A stretch of 64,000 bases of DNA, taken from contig CM060696.1 of the NCBI GenBank assembly GCA_030686995.1, positions 110,976,949-111,040,948 on the forward strand, written 5' to 3'. Below, in pieces: positions 25,561 to 37,000 of the stretch. The translations under genes and the position numbers were made by a program. This DNA is from Artemisia argyi. Lineage: Eukaryota; Streptophyta; Magnoliopsida; Asterales; Asteraceae. Below the pieces are notes generated by a model. The model was not told the origin of the DNA and did no database searches. It saw only the letters and a list, made by a program, of their open reading frames with translations. Position 1 is the stretch's first letter, and each line of letters begins with the position of its first letter.

Positions 25561-26373
25561 TTTGATATTTGAAAAAAAGACCTAAAATTACGAGTTGTGA
25601 CACAAGTAAAGGTGTTAATTGTATCGATAACCAATTAACAAGTTTAAACCAAGTTTGTTATTGCATTAAGCTCATGACACGCAACGATTAGACAAGCATC
25701 AATGTGTGATGTAAACTAATATAAAGGGGTGCCCTCAGGATAGGTCTTTGCCAATAACCTATGAGTTGTTAAATATTGTGCGCCTAGTCGCTCATCCTAG
25801 CTAAACTAAACGAGGATTGTCAGTCCCAAATAGATCTATTCCCAAATATTCACGTTCACTCGCAAGTGATTAAGGTTCATGATCGAGGGGCTTTTGGCAA
25901 CAGCTACTTAAGCAATAAAAAAATCAGGCATAGCATACTAAAAAAAAAGCTTGTGTTCAAGTTTGTAGCATGTATCTCCCCACAAAAGAGTTTAAAAGTT
26001 TAAAGAGTGGGCTATGAACACACCTGGGTTGCTTGGTAGTACTAGTATCGTTATTCAAACGATAGGTGGAAACGGCTTCAACACACAACCTAAGTAAAAT
26101 ATGGCAAGTTTTCAGAGTTTGATAGTCTAAGTTCAGTTTATCGCGAAAGCTGTTTATTATAGTGTTATTGTTTGTTTAGTTCACTTGTAGCAATTAAACG
26201 TGCGTGTTTAAATGCCTAAAGTTCAAGAACAAAGTTATATTTCATAATATAACTCATGAGTATGTTCTTGTTTGACGAAGTATAGAGATCGTTGAGAATG
26301 AACGAGGTCGGTGGTTGGTAAAACCAAATTCAGGTTTAAGCTTTGATTAATCGTTTTAAATATATTCTTATCC

Positions 26374-26378
<5 letters not shown>

Positions 26379-26425
<47 letters not shown>
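26379..26425. repeat. (TA)n microsatellite
   Basis: Shorter allele of the (TA)n tract at 18222-18342, in the duplicated block. Confidence 0.9.
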
Positions 26426-26429
<4 letters not shown>

Positions 26430-28798
26430 TAAAAGAAAATAACGAAGTGTGACGATGTATTTTGATGTGATTAACAAACGGTGGAAGGTGTCGAAAAGTG
26501 AATCGGTTTGAGAGAATATGTTAATTGTTAAAAGTTTTATATTTATTATTATCGTTATTACGTTATATATATAAACTATATATATTTATTTAATTTACGA
26601 AAAGTGCTTGATCGAATCGGATTTATATAAAATACTTATATATGTAAAATACAAATTATAACATTTATATTTTATAAAAAACCTTTAAGTTTTGAAAAGT
26701 TTACATATTAACCCCCTAACGGCATAACTTTACACCGTTAGTCCAAAACGTTAGTTAATTTCATTTATAGTCCAAAACTCTTTTATATTTACATTTTATA
26801 CCAAAAACTTTCTAGATTTACAGTTTTCGTCACAAAGATGCCAAAATGGTAGTTTTCCCTTAAACTTTGCATTTTGACAGTTTTAGTCCCTTGAGTTAAA
26901 AATATTTGCAAATCCAGTCAAAATTTCACCAACTTCAAAACTTAATATTTTTATTTTCTAAATAAGTTTAAAACATCTTATTGGAGTTGTAAAAACAGCT
27001 TATTTGTCAAACGAGCTTATTTTTCTCTTAATGGGCCCTAAACGAGTTAAAAGTTAGGCCCGTTAAGGTTTTTAGTATCATTGGGCTTAGGAAACTTTTG
27101 GGCTTAGCCTTAGGCTTATTTTTGGACTACATTTCCATTTAGAAACAGCTTATAGGACCAGCTTATATAAAAAGCTTATTTTCGACGTTTTGGGCTTAAA
27201 GGCCCAATCATATGTTTTTAGTTTAGGAAAAACGCAACAAGCTTTGGGGTTTAACGAGGGATCGTATGGGTTTATGGGAGTGAGTTTAAAGCCTAGTTTA
27301 TTAGTTTACCATGTGGACTAATGGGTTAAGCCATAAAAATAATACGTTGTGTGTATACTTTTGAAAATATGAGGCTAAAGCATGTCGACCGTAACCATGG
27401 CTAAAAACAGTTTTAGTATCAAAAATATTCTAAGTGTTTGGGAAGTGAAATTGTATAGGCCAAATGACATAGTAACGTGTCTATTAGAGTACTTATAGGT
27501 GGTTATTAGTGTAATATGTTTTACTAAACTTGGTTTAGGACGTGATAAACTTTTAGTTTAGCCATAAATACTTATACGTTATAACTTATTATTTATGAGA
27601 AAATGGCTAAAGTAAACGTGGTGAAATAAATAATACGTGATGAAATATTGAGAGCGATGAATTTAGTTCACCTCACCAAGTATTGGTGAAGTAGAAACGA
27701 GTCGTAGAGCTAGGAATGACCAAAGAAAGTCTAGATCTTGACCCCTATGTATACTCAAGTCACCAAATGTGTGGTATAGCTTGGTATGAGACTCCCAAAG
27801 GCTCTAACAAAGTTATACGTTCACCAAAAGACTTAGAAGCTAGTTTGTGAGTTGAAATATGATTAAGGTGGTGTGCATGGGTCGTGTACATGCATGTAAG
27901 CATGTATATATATACGAGGGTTTTAAAAACGTAGGAAAGTGATACGTGGTGACCAAGGGTATGTGGTACTAGGAATAGTGATAAAAATAGTTAAGTGATG
28001 ATGAGGTTTGGTTTATGAATCGTCCTTGTGCACAAACGAGTAGGAGAAAGACAAAAAAAGTTTGCATGGGTTGCGTTTGGATGTGTAAAACGTGGTCGGG
28101 ATGTGAGGATTTTCATGAGAATAGTAGAGTGGTTGCATGATTTCGTCCTTATGGAGTCCTAGCCGAGAGAAAAACAACAAGAAACATGTATTTTGGTGGA
28201 GTTTATTAGTTTAGAGGAGGTCAATTCCTCTTAAACTACACATGACCATTCAAAGAGGTCTCATGGCTGCCTCTTAAGTCAAAATGAGTAGGAAAAGGGA
28301 AGGTTTACACGTATTCGTCCTTATGGTAAGTTAACGAGAGAAAACAACAAGAAAACCATCATGAGGGTTTGTCTTGGTTTGTTTGTGAGTTTTGTGAAAG
28401 TCAAACATAATAAAAACGTGTTCTAAAAGTTTTGAGAAGCTTTGGTGTCAAGTTTAAAAGGATACGAGGCATTGTAAACTTGAAAATGAAATTTTGGTTT
28501 TTGTGGTCACGAAAAAATGGAGCTGAGCTTTGATTAGTTTTCAAGGGTTAAACGTACACGATAGAAGAAATGATTTGTCATGTATGATTCTTGGTTAGGA
28601 GGAGAAACGAGTGGTGTAAAAATATATAGGTGTCATTTGGAAAAATTGTGAGCAATAGGGGCGAAGAAAACGGGGTGTGGAACATGTTTTCGAAAATACT
28701 AAAAGGAATTGGGCTTGGTTTGGTTTTTGGGCTTGCGTTTGGACTAGGCCCAAGAAGAAAAGAAATAAAATGAAAAGGGTCCGTTTGGTTTGTATTGT

Positions 28799-31700
28799 TG
28801 ATTGATGCTAAACCACCAACTTAAATTGACCAAGGAATGGTCAATAAAGTCAAATAGCTTAGATCATTGCTCCGGGTAATATAAGGTATCACCGGGTCGT
28901 TAAATCTCGTTGAGGTGTGAATTGTAACTTTAGCGTGCTTTGTGATCGGGTGTTTATTCACAGAAAGGGTTTGTTGTGAGAATTATTTGGAGATTATAAA
29001 CAGAAATAGCTTAGGAAAGCTATGTGAATGATTACGGGAATTGAGGTTGAGAAGAAATCACCTAAAACTTAAAACCGCACGTTTGCCGAAGTCGTGATCA
29101 AACGTACAAAAACGTGAATACGGTGATCTGGAAAGGCTACTGGTATGAAAATTCACTTTTTACAAACCTAATGATAAGAGAAAATTTTTGGAAATTTAAA
29201 ACAAAATTTTACACTAATTTAATAATTACTATTAATTAAATACTATTTTTCTAATTACTTTTAATTAACTAAATTAATCTAAATTAGAAATAAATATGAA
29301 ATTAACTTGGAAAAATAAAAATTAAACTTAGAAAAATCTAAAATACTATAAAACTAATTTTAGAAATGAAAATATAATTTTAAGACTATTTAATTAATTA
29401 TTACTAATTATTAACTAATTATTAATTACTTTTTAATTATTTAAAATAACCTAAATTCTAATTAATTATTAAAATACACTAGAAAAGTAAAAATAAAATT
29501 TGGAAACTTAAAAATAACTAAAAACTAATTTTAGAATTTAATTTATATTTTTCTGATTTACTAATTAATTATTATTAATTATTAACTATTTAATAATTAC
29601 TAAAAACTATTTTAAATTAAGAAAAGTACTAAATGATAAAAGAAAAATCTGAAAAAATTACAGAAATAGTTTTTACACACCAGAAGCCTAGGAAAATTGT
29701 AAAAATGGAAATTGCTTATAAATAAGCTGATGAATAAGCCAAATGGCTTAAATAGAAGCTATCACTTCTATTAAGTTGGGCTTATTTGAGATTTTCTTTT
29801 TCCAAACTGCTTATTACAAGTTTTGAGGCAACTTTTGTGAAGTGACTTTGACTGTGGTCAAGGAAGTAAGCACTTCAAGTGCTTAAAACCTCAACAGTTG
29901 ACTTTTATTGACCAAGAGTGGAAATAAGCCAAAATCAGCTTGTGTGGGGTCCACTTTGGTGAAAACAGATGCAATTAAGTACAATGAGCAAGTTAAAGCA
30001 AGTAATGCACAAATAAGCTAAGTAACTAAGCTCAAACACCAAAATAAGCACTTGCTTATTTGATTCTGAGGCAGAAAAAGGGACAAGCTTTTGGGGTCAA
30101 ACAAAGTGGGGTCCACTGGTCTACAGGTCAAACAAATGGTCAACCCTTAATCCTAGGTAGGAGGGGGGTTGAATAGTGCCAAGTTGGAGGTGTGGGACCC
30201 ACTAGGTTAGTCATAATTTACCACCAAAGGGTTGTGAGTGACCTGAGTCTGCTGAGTATCAATATGCAAACAAACAGATGGGACAAACTAGGGACTGCTT
30301 GCAGCCCTAGTATAAAAGCTTGAAAAAGCTAAGTATGAAATGGAACTTTAAATGAGGTAGCTCAGCTTCACAATAAGCTAAAGGTCAAGCCAATAAGCTC
30401 ACAAATAAACTCTTTGTGAGCCTGGAAAATGAGCTCAATGAGCTGAGGTCTCAGAATGCCTAGTGAACCACCCAAGGTGCAAGTATTAATTAGCTAAACC
30501 AAATAAGGGCACAAACACTAAATAAGCTCAGATTTGAAAACTTGGCTTATTGGGGCTTCCAATAAGCCAAAAAGTACAAGGTGGGGTCCACTATGTAGGG
30601 AGATGCAAGCTTATGAACTTAAGTCTCTACACTGACTAACTCAGTGTATGTTCTGAGATCAGAATACAAAGATTTATCAACTAAGCTAAATTTAATAAGC
30701 TAAACTCAGAAATAAGCCAAGGTATGCAAGGTACTACTGATAAGCTACTCAAAAGCTAAAGGGCTTGGTGTGGGGTCCACTGGATTGGTTACAATAGACC
30801 CAAGAAAAATGGAAAAATCAATGGTGCAGGGGAGGTTGCTTTCCCTACACCCTAAAATAAGCAGTTGCACAGCTTAAAAGAAAAATCTAGAAAATAAGCC
30901 ATGCATGAAATCATAAAGTTAAGGTGGTAGACTTTCACCACAAAAAGTTTCAGACCTTGATTCTCAATCCAAAAATCACAAATATTCCTTGAAGTTTTGG
31001 AAAATCTGAGGAATCCAATTTTGACTTTTTATGTAAAACTTGACATTTGACTTTTTTGAACTTTGATTCCTGAATTTATGACTTGTTTAGGTTAAATAAG
31101 CGACAATAAGCTCAAAATAAGCAAGAGCTTGTATATTTGAATTGAACTTAGGCTTATGCCTATCTAACTATTACCACATTTGGGAGTTGTTACTTTCAAA
31201 AACTTAAGTGATTAAGTTTGCTTAGGTACTGAATGAGCTAAATGAGCAAGTTACAAGTGCTCAAACCAAGTATAACACCAAACACAGACAAATCCAAACA
31301 CTACTTTGAAAACACAAATATGATGAAACTAGGTCTAAATGTAATCACAACTTTTCCTACTGATTTCCACTAATCTAATAAGCTATGATTAAACTAATAA
31401 ATTACAGATAAGCAATAACAACAATGTTAAACTATGAATAACAAGATTGGAAAATTTTCAACTCACAAAAGCCATCCAAGCTCAGTTCAAGAACCAAGGA
31501 CCAAAGGAACCAACCTAATGACCTCCCATGAGGTCTCTAACCCACAGCCATCCCTAATGTACTGTGCTCCATGCTTCTTCACCATGTAACATGCTTTTTA
31601 TAATTTATTTTTATTTTTCTTTTATTTTCTTAATAATTTTCTAAAACTTGGTTTTTGATTGATATAGAGGCTCACTGAGCTTCTACAAGCTTTCTGTATG

Positions 31701-32878
31701 AACTTATGAGAGTTTTCAAACAACCGTTGATCATTAACACACCTTGATTTATTACTTGGAAATTTTATGAAACTTGAAATTTGAAAATAAGAGATAAACT
31801 CAGAACTGCACTTTCATTAATTGAAAACAGATTACAATACATAAACTAAACATAAAAAAGACTAAATTAAAGTTATACATGCCTCATATGGCTTCTACAC
31901 CTTACTACTTATACTACGATATTAAAACAAGCCCTCCCAGCTTCCATGTGCATCCCAACTATCTTTTTAGAGTTCCACGTGTCTCCTTGTTGACCAATGA
32001 CCAAATCCCCATCGTTCAATTAGGTTTTAATGCATCCAAATCCTTGATTGCTGTTTTCCCGCCAAAAACAAATGGGGCAATACTAGTGGAACTGGTGGGA
32101 GTCATTTATTGTGGTGGTGGGGGTTGGTTTGGTAGGTGAGGAGGTATTAATTGTGGGGGGCTAGTGGGTGAAAAAGATGAGGAGGGGGGAGATTGTATTC
32201 CCTGGTTTTGTGGGATATGGTTGGGAGGGAGATGGAGTTGACCGGGGTGTTTGACCCTGTGTTATTATTAAAAGGGAGACGGGCCTGGGTGGTTTTGGGC
32301 TTGGGATGGCTTTGGGCCAGGGTGTTGTATTGGGTTTGTTTTTGTTTTGGGTAGTAATAACAAACAAGGGTCCGGTTTGGTGGTAAGTTATCAAGGACCA
32401 ATTTGGTAATTTTGGAAAAGTTTAGGGACTGAAATGGAAACTTTTCCAAATTACTTATGAGGACCAATCATGCCAAGTACCATAATTCCAAGAACCATTT
32501 TTGTATTTTTCCAATTTTCAAAATTCCCAGGGACCTGTTTTGCCAAATTTGAAATCTCAGGGACCAAACTTGTAATTTTGGAAAACTTGCAACCCAAGTG
32601 TAATATTTTGATTTTTGACTTTTAAATCCTTGGGTTGACTTTTCATTTCAAAATAAATGCATAGGGACTAAAATTGACAAGTTTTAAAACTTGGGGGACT
32701 GAAACTGCCAATATTGCAAACTTTGTACGTTTTTTCTTTGTTTTTGCACATTTTGCATTTAAAACACATAAAACACAATCCCTGGGATAATTTAAGTATT
32801 TTGATATCTTTTTGATTGTTTTTGTGCGTTTTGGCAGTTTAAATATATCAAAAACGATGAGTGTTTGAGCACTCATCA
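28799..32878 (-). mobile_element. 3' LTR (4080 bp) of the Athila-type element
   Basis: It runs from TGATTGATGC to CACTCATCA and matches 40060-44174 almost throughout. Both edges are followed by ATTGT, which by itself would read as a solo LTR; see the finding on the duplicated flank. The interior is non-coding, with dense AATAAGC/AGCTTAT words and repeated GTGGGGTCCAC motifs. Confidence 0.9.
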
Positions 32879-33034
32879 ATTGTTATAGCAGAATTGGGCC
32901 GAGGCCCAATGGGGTTTGTAGGCCCAATTGATTCGTCTCGAAAGTCGTGTCAAAGTTAAGAGTAGTTACTGAGCGTTCGTGGAAATTTTCGTGAGCTCGG
33001 GAATTTATTAGAACGTATTTGGTTAGTTATCGAA

Positions 33035-33115
<81 letters not shown>

Positions 33116-33199
33116 TACGTTACTTAATAAACGTTTAGTTAATAAAAATTAATTCGCGACACTTAGACTATCTAGGTTCATGTGTAAGCGCGTTTCAAA
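32879..33199. repeat. 321-bp copy of the chromovirus flank inside the Athila element
   Basis: From ATTGT to GCGCGTTTCAAA this matches 44175-44552 with about three substitutions and a shorter (TA)n tract (33036-33113 against 44333-44466). It includes an ATTGGGCC/GGCCCAAT inverted repeat. It joins internal Athila sequence at 33200. Confidence 0.85.
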
Positions 33200-34018
33200 G
33201 TAAACGGATTTGTTAAGTCTTTACCAAAAGCCATCACTTCTGGAATAGCCAGGTGTAAGAACTGTGGCACACCTGATAACCGTGTGATTTTGAGTAAACC
33301 ACCAGCTTTCAACGGATTTGTTAAGTCTTTACCAAGAGCCGTTTGCTCCTGGACTAGCCAGCATCTTGATGGACCTAGTCAACATCTTGGTGAGCTGATT
33401 ACCAATTATGGATTTTCCACGGCCTTTACCACAAGCCATAATTTTGCGGGCTAGCCAACTCATTTATTTTTGGGGAGTTGAGGAACCATACAATTTTGAG
33501 CAAATTGCAAGCCGTCAACGGATTTGAGTTATCTTTACCAAGAGCCGTTTGCTCCTGGATTAGCCAATCCCTTTTGTCGGTTAGACAAGGCGGACTAATT
33601 ACCACAAAAATTTTGAAATAAAGTGAAAAATTTTTGAAAATTTTGGCCAAAAACGGGGGTACTTGAAAGATATTTTGATAAAATTTGCTAGAATTTCCCC
33701 CCACACTTAGAAATGAATATTGTCCTCAATATTCAAAGTCCCGGCTATTATGCCGAAGCTATGAACGTAAAAAGCCAATATTCGAATCTAACTGTGAAAA
33801 TACCAAATTTCACTTTATTTCTATATATACACAACAACTTTTTTTTTTTTTTTTTTTTTTGAAACTTATATACATATATACATTTTTCAAATAGCGGGGG
33901 GTTGGCCATTCCCCCACACTGGGTGGTAGAAAATAGAAAGAATCAGAGATACGGGTGAAAACCCGTATTGTTGCTAATTTTTGTTCATCGAGTCGCTAGC
34001 TTGACTCGATCCCCGAAT
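33200..34018 (-). other. 3' non-coding region of the Athila-type element
   Basis: No ORF with family support. It holds three to four imperfect repeats of about 100 bp (33203-33570) and, on the minus strand, two AGTGTGGGGG runs (near 33694 and 33908) that look like polypurine-tract sequences. Neither abuts the left LTR. Confidence 0.55.
33203..33570 (-). repeat. Imperfect tandem repeats in the Athila 3' region
   Basis: Units begin near 33203, 33310, 33418 (partial) and 33516. They share CAACGGATTTG, TCTTTACCAAGAGCCGTTTG and CTCCTGGACTAGCCA words, separated by variable sequence. Confidence 0.7.
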
Positions 34019-37000
34019 TCAATTGTCCTTGGGGAAAGTTTGGAGATCCGGGACAACCATGGATGGTATGTCCTCTCCAAAGTAGTGCTTTAACCGATGT
34101 CCATTCACTTTGAAGTTAGGACCGTCATTTTGAGATAATTCGACGGTACCATAAGGATAAACTTTTGTGATAGTGAATGGACCAGTCCATCGGGTTTTGA
34201 GCTTTCCCGAGAAGATCTTGAGTCTAGAATTGAAAAGAAGGACTCGATCACCAACGTTGAAAACGCGGTTTTTGATTTTTGAGTCATGAATCTTCTTTGT
34301 CTTTTCTTTATATATCAAAGAGTTCTCGTAAGCTTGATCACGAAGTTCGCTTAATTCATTTAGTTGAACTTTCCTATGATCACCCGCCGTTTTGAGGTCG
34401 AAATTGGCATGCTTGAGAGCCCAATAGGCTTTGTGTTCAAGCTCGATCGGAAGATGGCACGCTTTCCCGTACACAAGTTTATAAGGCGTACACCCAATGG
34501 GTGTTTTGTAAGCCATACGGAAAGCCCAAAGTGCATCATCTAATTTATCCGACCACGATGCACGATTCTCACCTACAGTTCTTTCCAAGATTCTTTTGAT
34601 GCCCCGATTGGAAACTTCGACTTGTCCACTCGTTTGAGGGTGGTACGCAGTAGAAAGACGGTGAGTTACACCGTACTTTTGCATGACTTTGTCAAATTTG
34701 TCATTACAGAAGTGCGTACCACGATCACTAATAATAGCACGTGGAGTTCCGAATCGGGCAAAAAGAGCTTTTAAAAATTTCACGACTACTCGGGCATCAT
34801 TTGTGGGTAAAGCTTTTGCTTCAACCCATTTTGACAAGTAGTCAACTGCCACGAGTATGTATTTGTTGTCGTGAGAGGATGGAAATGGCCCCATAAAGTC
34901 GATGCCCCAGATATCAAAAATTTCACAAACTTGAATTGCATTCTGAGGCATTTCATTCTTTTGTGAAATATTCCCGTGACGTTGACAAGCGTCACAGGAC
35001 TTGACCAAATCTTGGGCATCCTTGTAGATCGAGGGCCAATAAAAGCCGGAATCAAACACCTTTTTGGCGGTGTAGTTGGGATTGTGGTGGCCCCCAGTGG
35101 GACCAGCATGGCAAGCCTTTAAAATTTCCGCGGCTTCCTGACCATACACACACCGCCGGATGACTTGATCCGCGCATATCTTGAACAAGTAGGGGTCGTC
35201 CCAAAAGTAATGTTTTACATCTTTGAAAAATTTATTTTTTTGTTGGGACGACATCCCTTTCACAATGAAGTTACCCGCAAGATAGTTTGCAAAGTCGGCA
35301 AACCATGGGGTAATCGAATCTCCACGAAATGAAACCGCATTGAGGGTTTCGAGAGGAAATGTTTCATTTATTTCCTTTTTCTCGAAAGCATTTTGGTGAG
35401 GGTTTTCAAGACGGGAGAGATGATCAGCAGCTAGGTTCTCAGCTCCTTTTTTATCACGAATGATGATATCAAATTCCTGAAGGAGGAGAACCCATCGGAG
35501 GAGTCTCGGCTTTGCATCTTGTTTTGCAAATAGATACTTCAAAGCCGAGTGATACGTATACACTATGCTTTTAGTCAGAATCAAGTATGGCCGGAATTTT
35601 TCAAAAGCATACACCACGGCTAATAATTCTTTTTCAGTGGTGGTGTAATGACTTTGAGCCTCGGTCATAGTCTTGCTGGCATAGTGTATAGGCTGAAAAT
35701 GTTTTGTTTTTCGTTGCCCCAAGACTGCCCCTATTGCATAATCACTAGCATCACACATGAGGTCGAAGGGCAAGTCCCAATCGGGGGCAACAAGAATCGG
35801 TGCCTCGGTAAGCCTTTTCTTTAATGTTTCAAAGGCTTCGATGCACTCAGGGGAGAAGATAAAAGGAGCATCCTTTTCGAGGAGATGGGTCATAGGCCGG
35901 GCGATTTTAGAAAAATCTTGAATAAACCTACGATAGAAACCGGCATGACCCAAAAAGCTCCTAACACCTTTCACAGTCGTGGGATGAGGCAATTTTGCAA
36001 TGACGTCCACTTTGGCTCTGTCAACCTCAATCCCGTTTTTTGAAATTTTATGGCCGAGGACAATGCCCTCTTTGACCATAAAGTGACTCTTCTCTCCCAA
36101 TTTAGACATAACTTTGTGTCTTCACAACGTTTTAGCATGCTGTCTAAATGGGAGAGACATGATTTAAACGAATCCCCAATGACCGAGAAATCGTCCATAA
36201 AGACCTCCATACTTTTCCCGATCATGTCAGAAAAAATGGCCATCATACATCTTTGAAACGTGCCCGGAGCATTACATAAGCCAAATGGCATACGTTTATA
36301 TGCGAAAGTTTCATAGGGGCACGTAAAAGTGGTCTTTTCTTGGTCTTGCGGGTCAATGGGAATCTGAAAGTAACCCGAGAAACCATCGAGGAAGCAATAG
36401 TACTCATTCCCCGCTAATCTCTCGAGCATCTGATCCATAAAGGGCAGAGGAAAATGATCCTTACGGGTAGCGTCATTCAATTTACGATAATCAATGCAGA
36501 CGCGCCAACCCGTAACCAAACGAATTGGAATCAACTCATTCTCCTCATTTGTGACAACAGTAATGCCACCCTTTTTTGGAACACAATGGATTGGGCTGAC
36601 CCAAGGACTGTCCGAGATAGGGTAAATCAATCCGGCATCAAGAAGTTTTAAAACCTCTTGTTTGATAACCTCGTGAATTTTTGGATTCACCCTTCTTTGA
36701 TGTTGGACCGCAGGTTTGAAGTCATCCTCCATTAATATCTTGTGAGTACAAAACTCAAGGTCGATGCCCTTGATGTCGGAGAGACGCCAAGCAATTGCTC
36801 GCTTATGAGACTTCAAAACCTTTATAAGAGCAGCCTTTTCCTCAACACTTAAGTCTTTAGCAATTATGACGGGTAATTTATCATCACCCTCCAGAAATGC
36901 ATATTCAAGATGAGGCGGCAAGTCCTTAAGTTCAACCGCAGGAAAGTCATCAGTTTTCTCAACATTTTTGACTTCCTCCTTATGAAGTGTTTGTGGTAGA

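Larger units (their letters stand above)
19351..27435. repeat. Duplicated block, copy 2 (interrupted)
   Basis: Direct repeat of 16181-19345. It is interrupted by a solo LTR with its target duplication (20044-24291) and differs at 24715-25598, where about 880 bp replaces 162 bp of copy 1. Beyond 27435 the chromovirus LTR continues into sequence that copy 1 lacks. Confidence 0.85.
24539..28798 (-). mobile_element. Chromovirus 3' LTR, main part
   Basis: It begins at TGTAACACCCCC (minus-strand LTR end) and runs to the ATTGT target site of the inserted Athila-type element; it resumes at 44180. It belongs to the chromovirus whose pol lies at 44583-48820. It contains a (TA)n tract and a cluster of GAATAGT words (25378-25560). 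Total LTR length without insertions would be about 4.6 kb, unusually long, and about 880 bp of that (24715-25598) may be foreign. Confidence 0.6.

Noticed and set aside
31879..32139. 86-codon ORF repeated at 43176-43436
   Set aside because: It recurs only because both are copies of one LTR; no domain, and it is shorter or broken in the other LTR copies.
32643..32879. 78-codon ORF shared by three LTRs (also 43939 and 58590)
   Set aside because: It covers the conserved LTR start, where nucleotide constraint explains the open frame; no protein similarity recognised.
28794..32883. Independent solo LTR with TSD ATTGT
   Set aside because: The same ATTGT pairs with 44175-44179 around a complete element, and gag-pol plus primer site lie between; two insertions at the same site in the same orientation are less likely.
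28799..33199. LTR of 4.4 kb extending to GCGCGTTTCA instead of 4.08 kb
   Set aside because: The outer ATTGT target duplication and the matching CATCA ends in the other family LTRs place the LTR end at 32878/44174.
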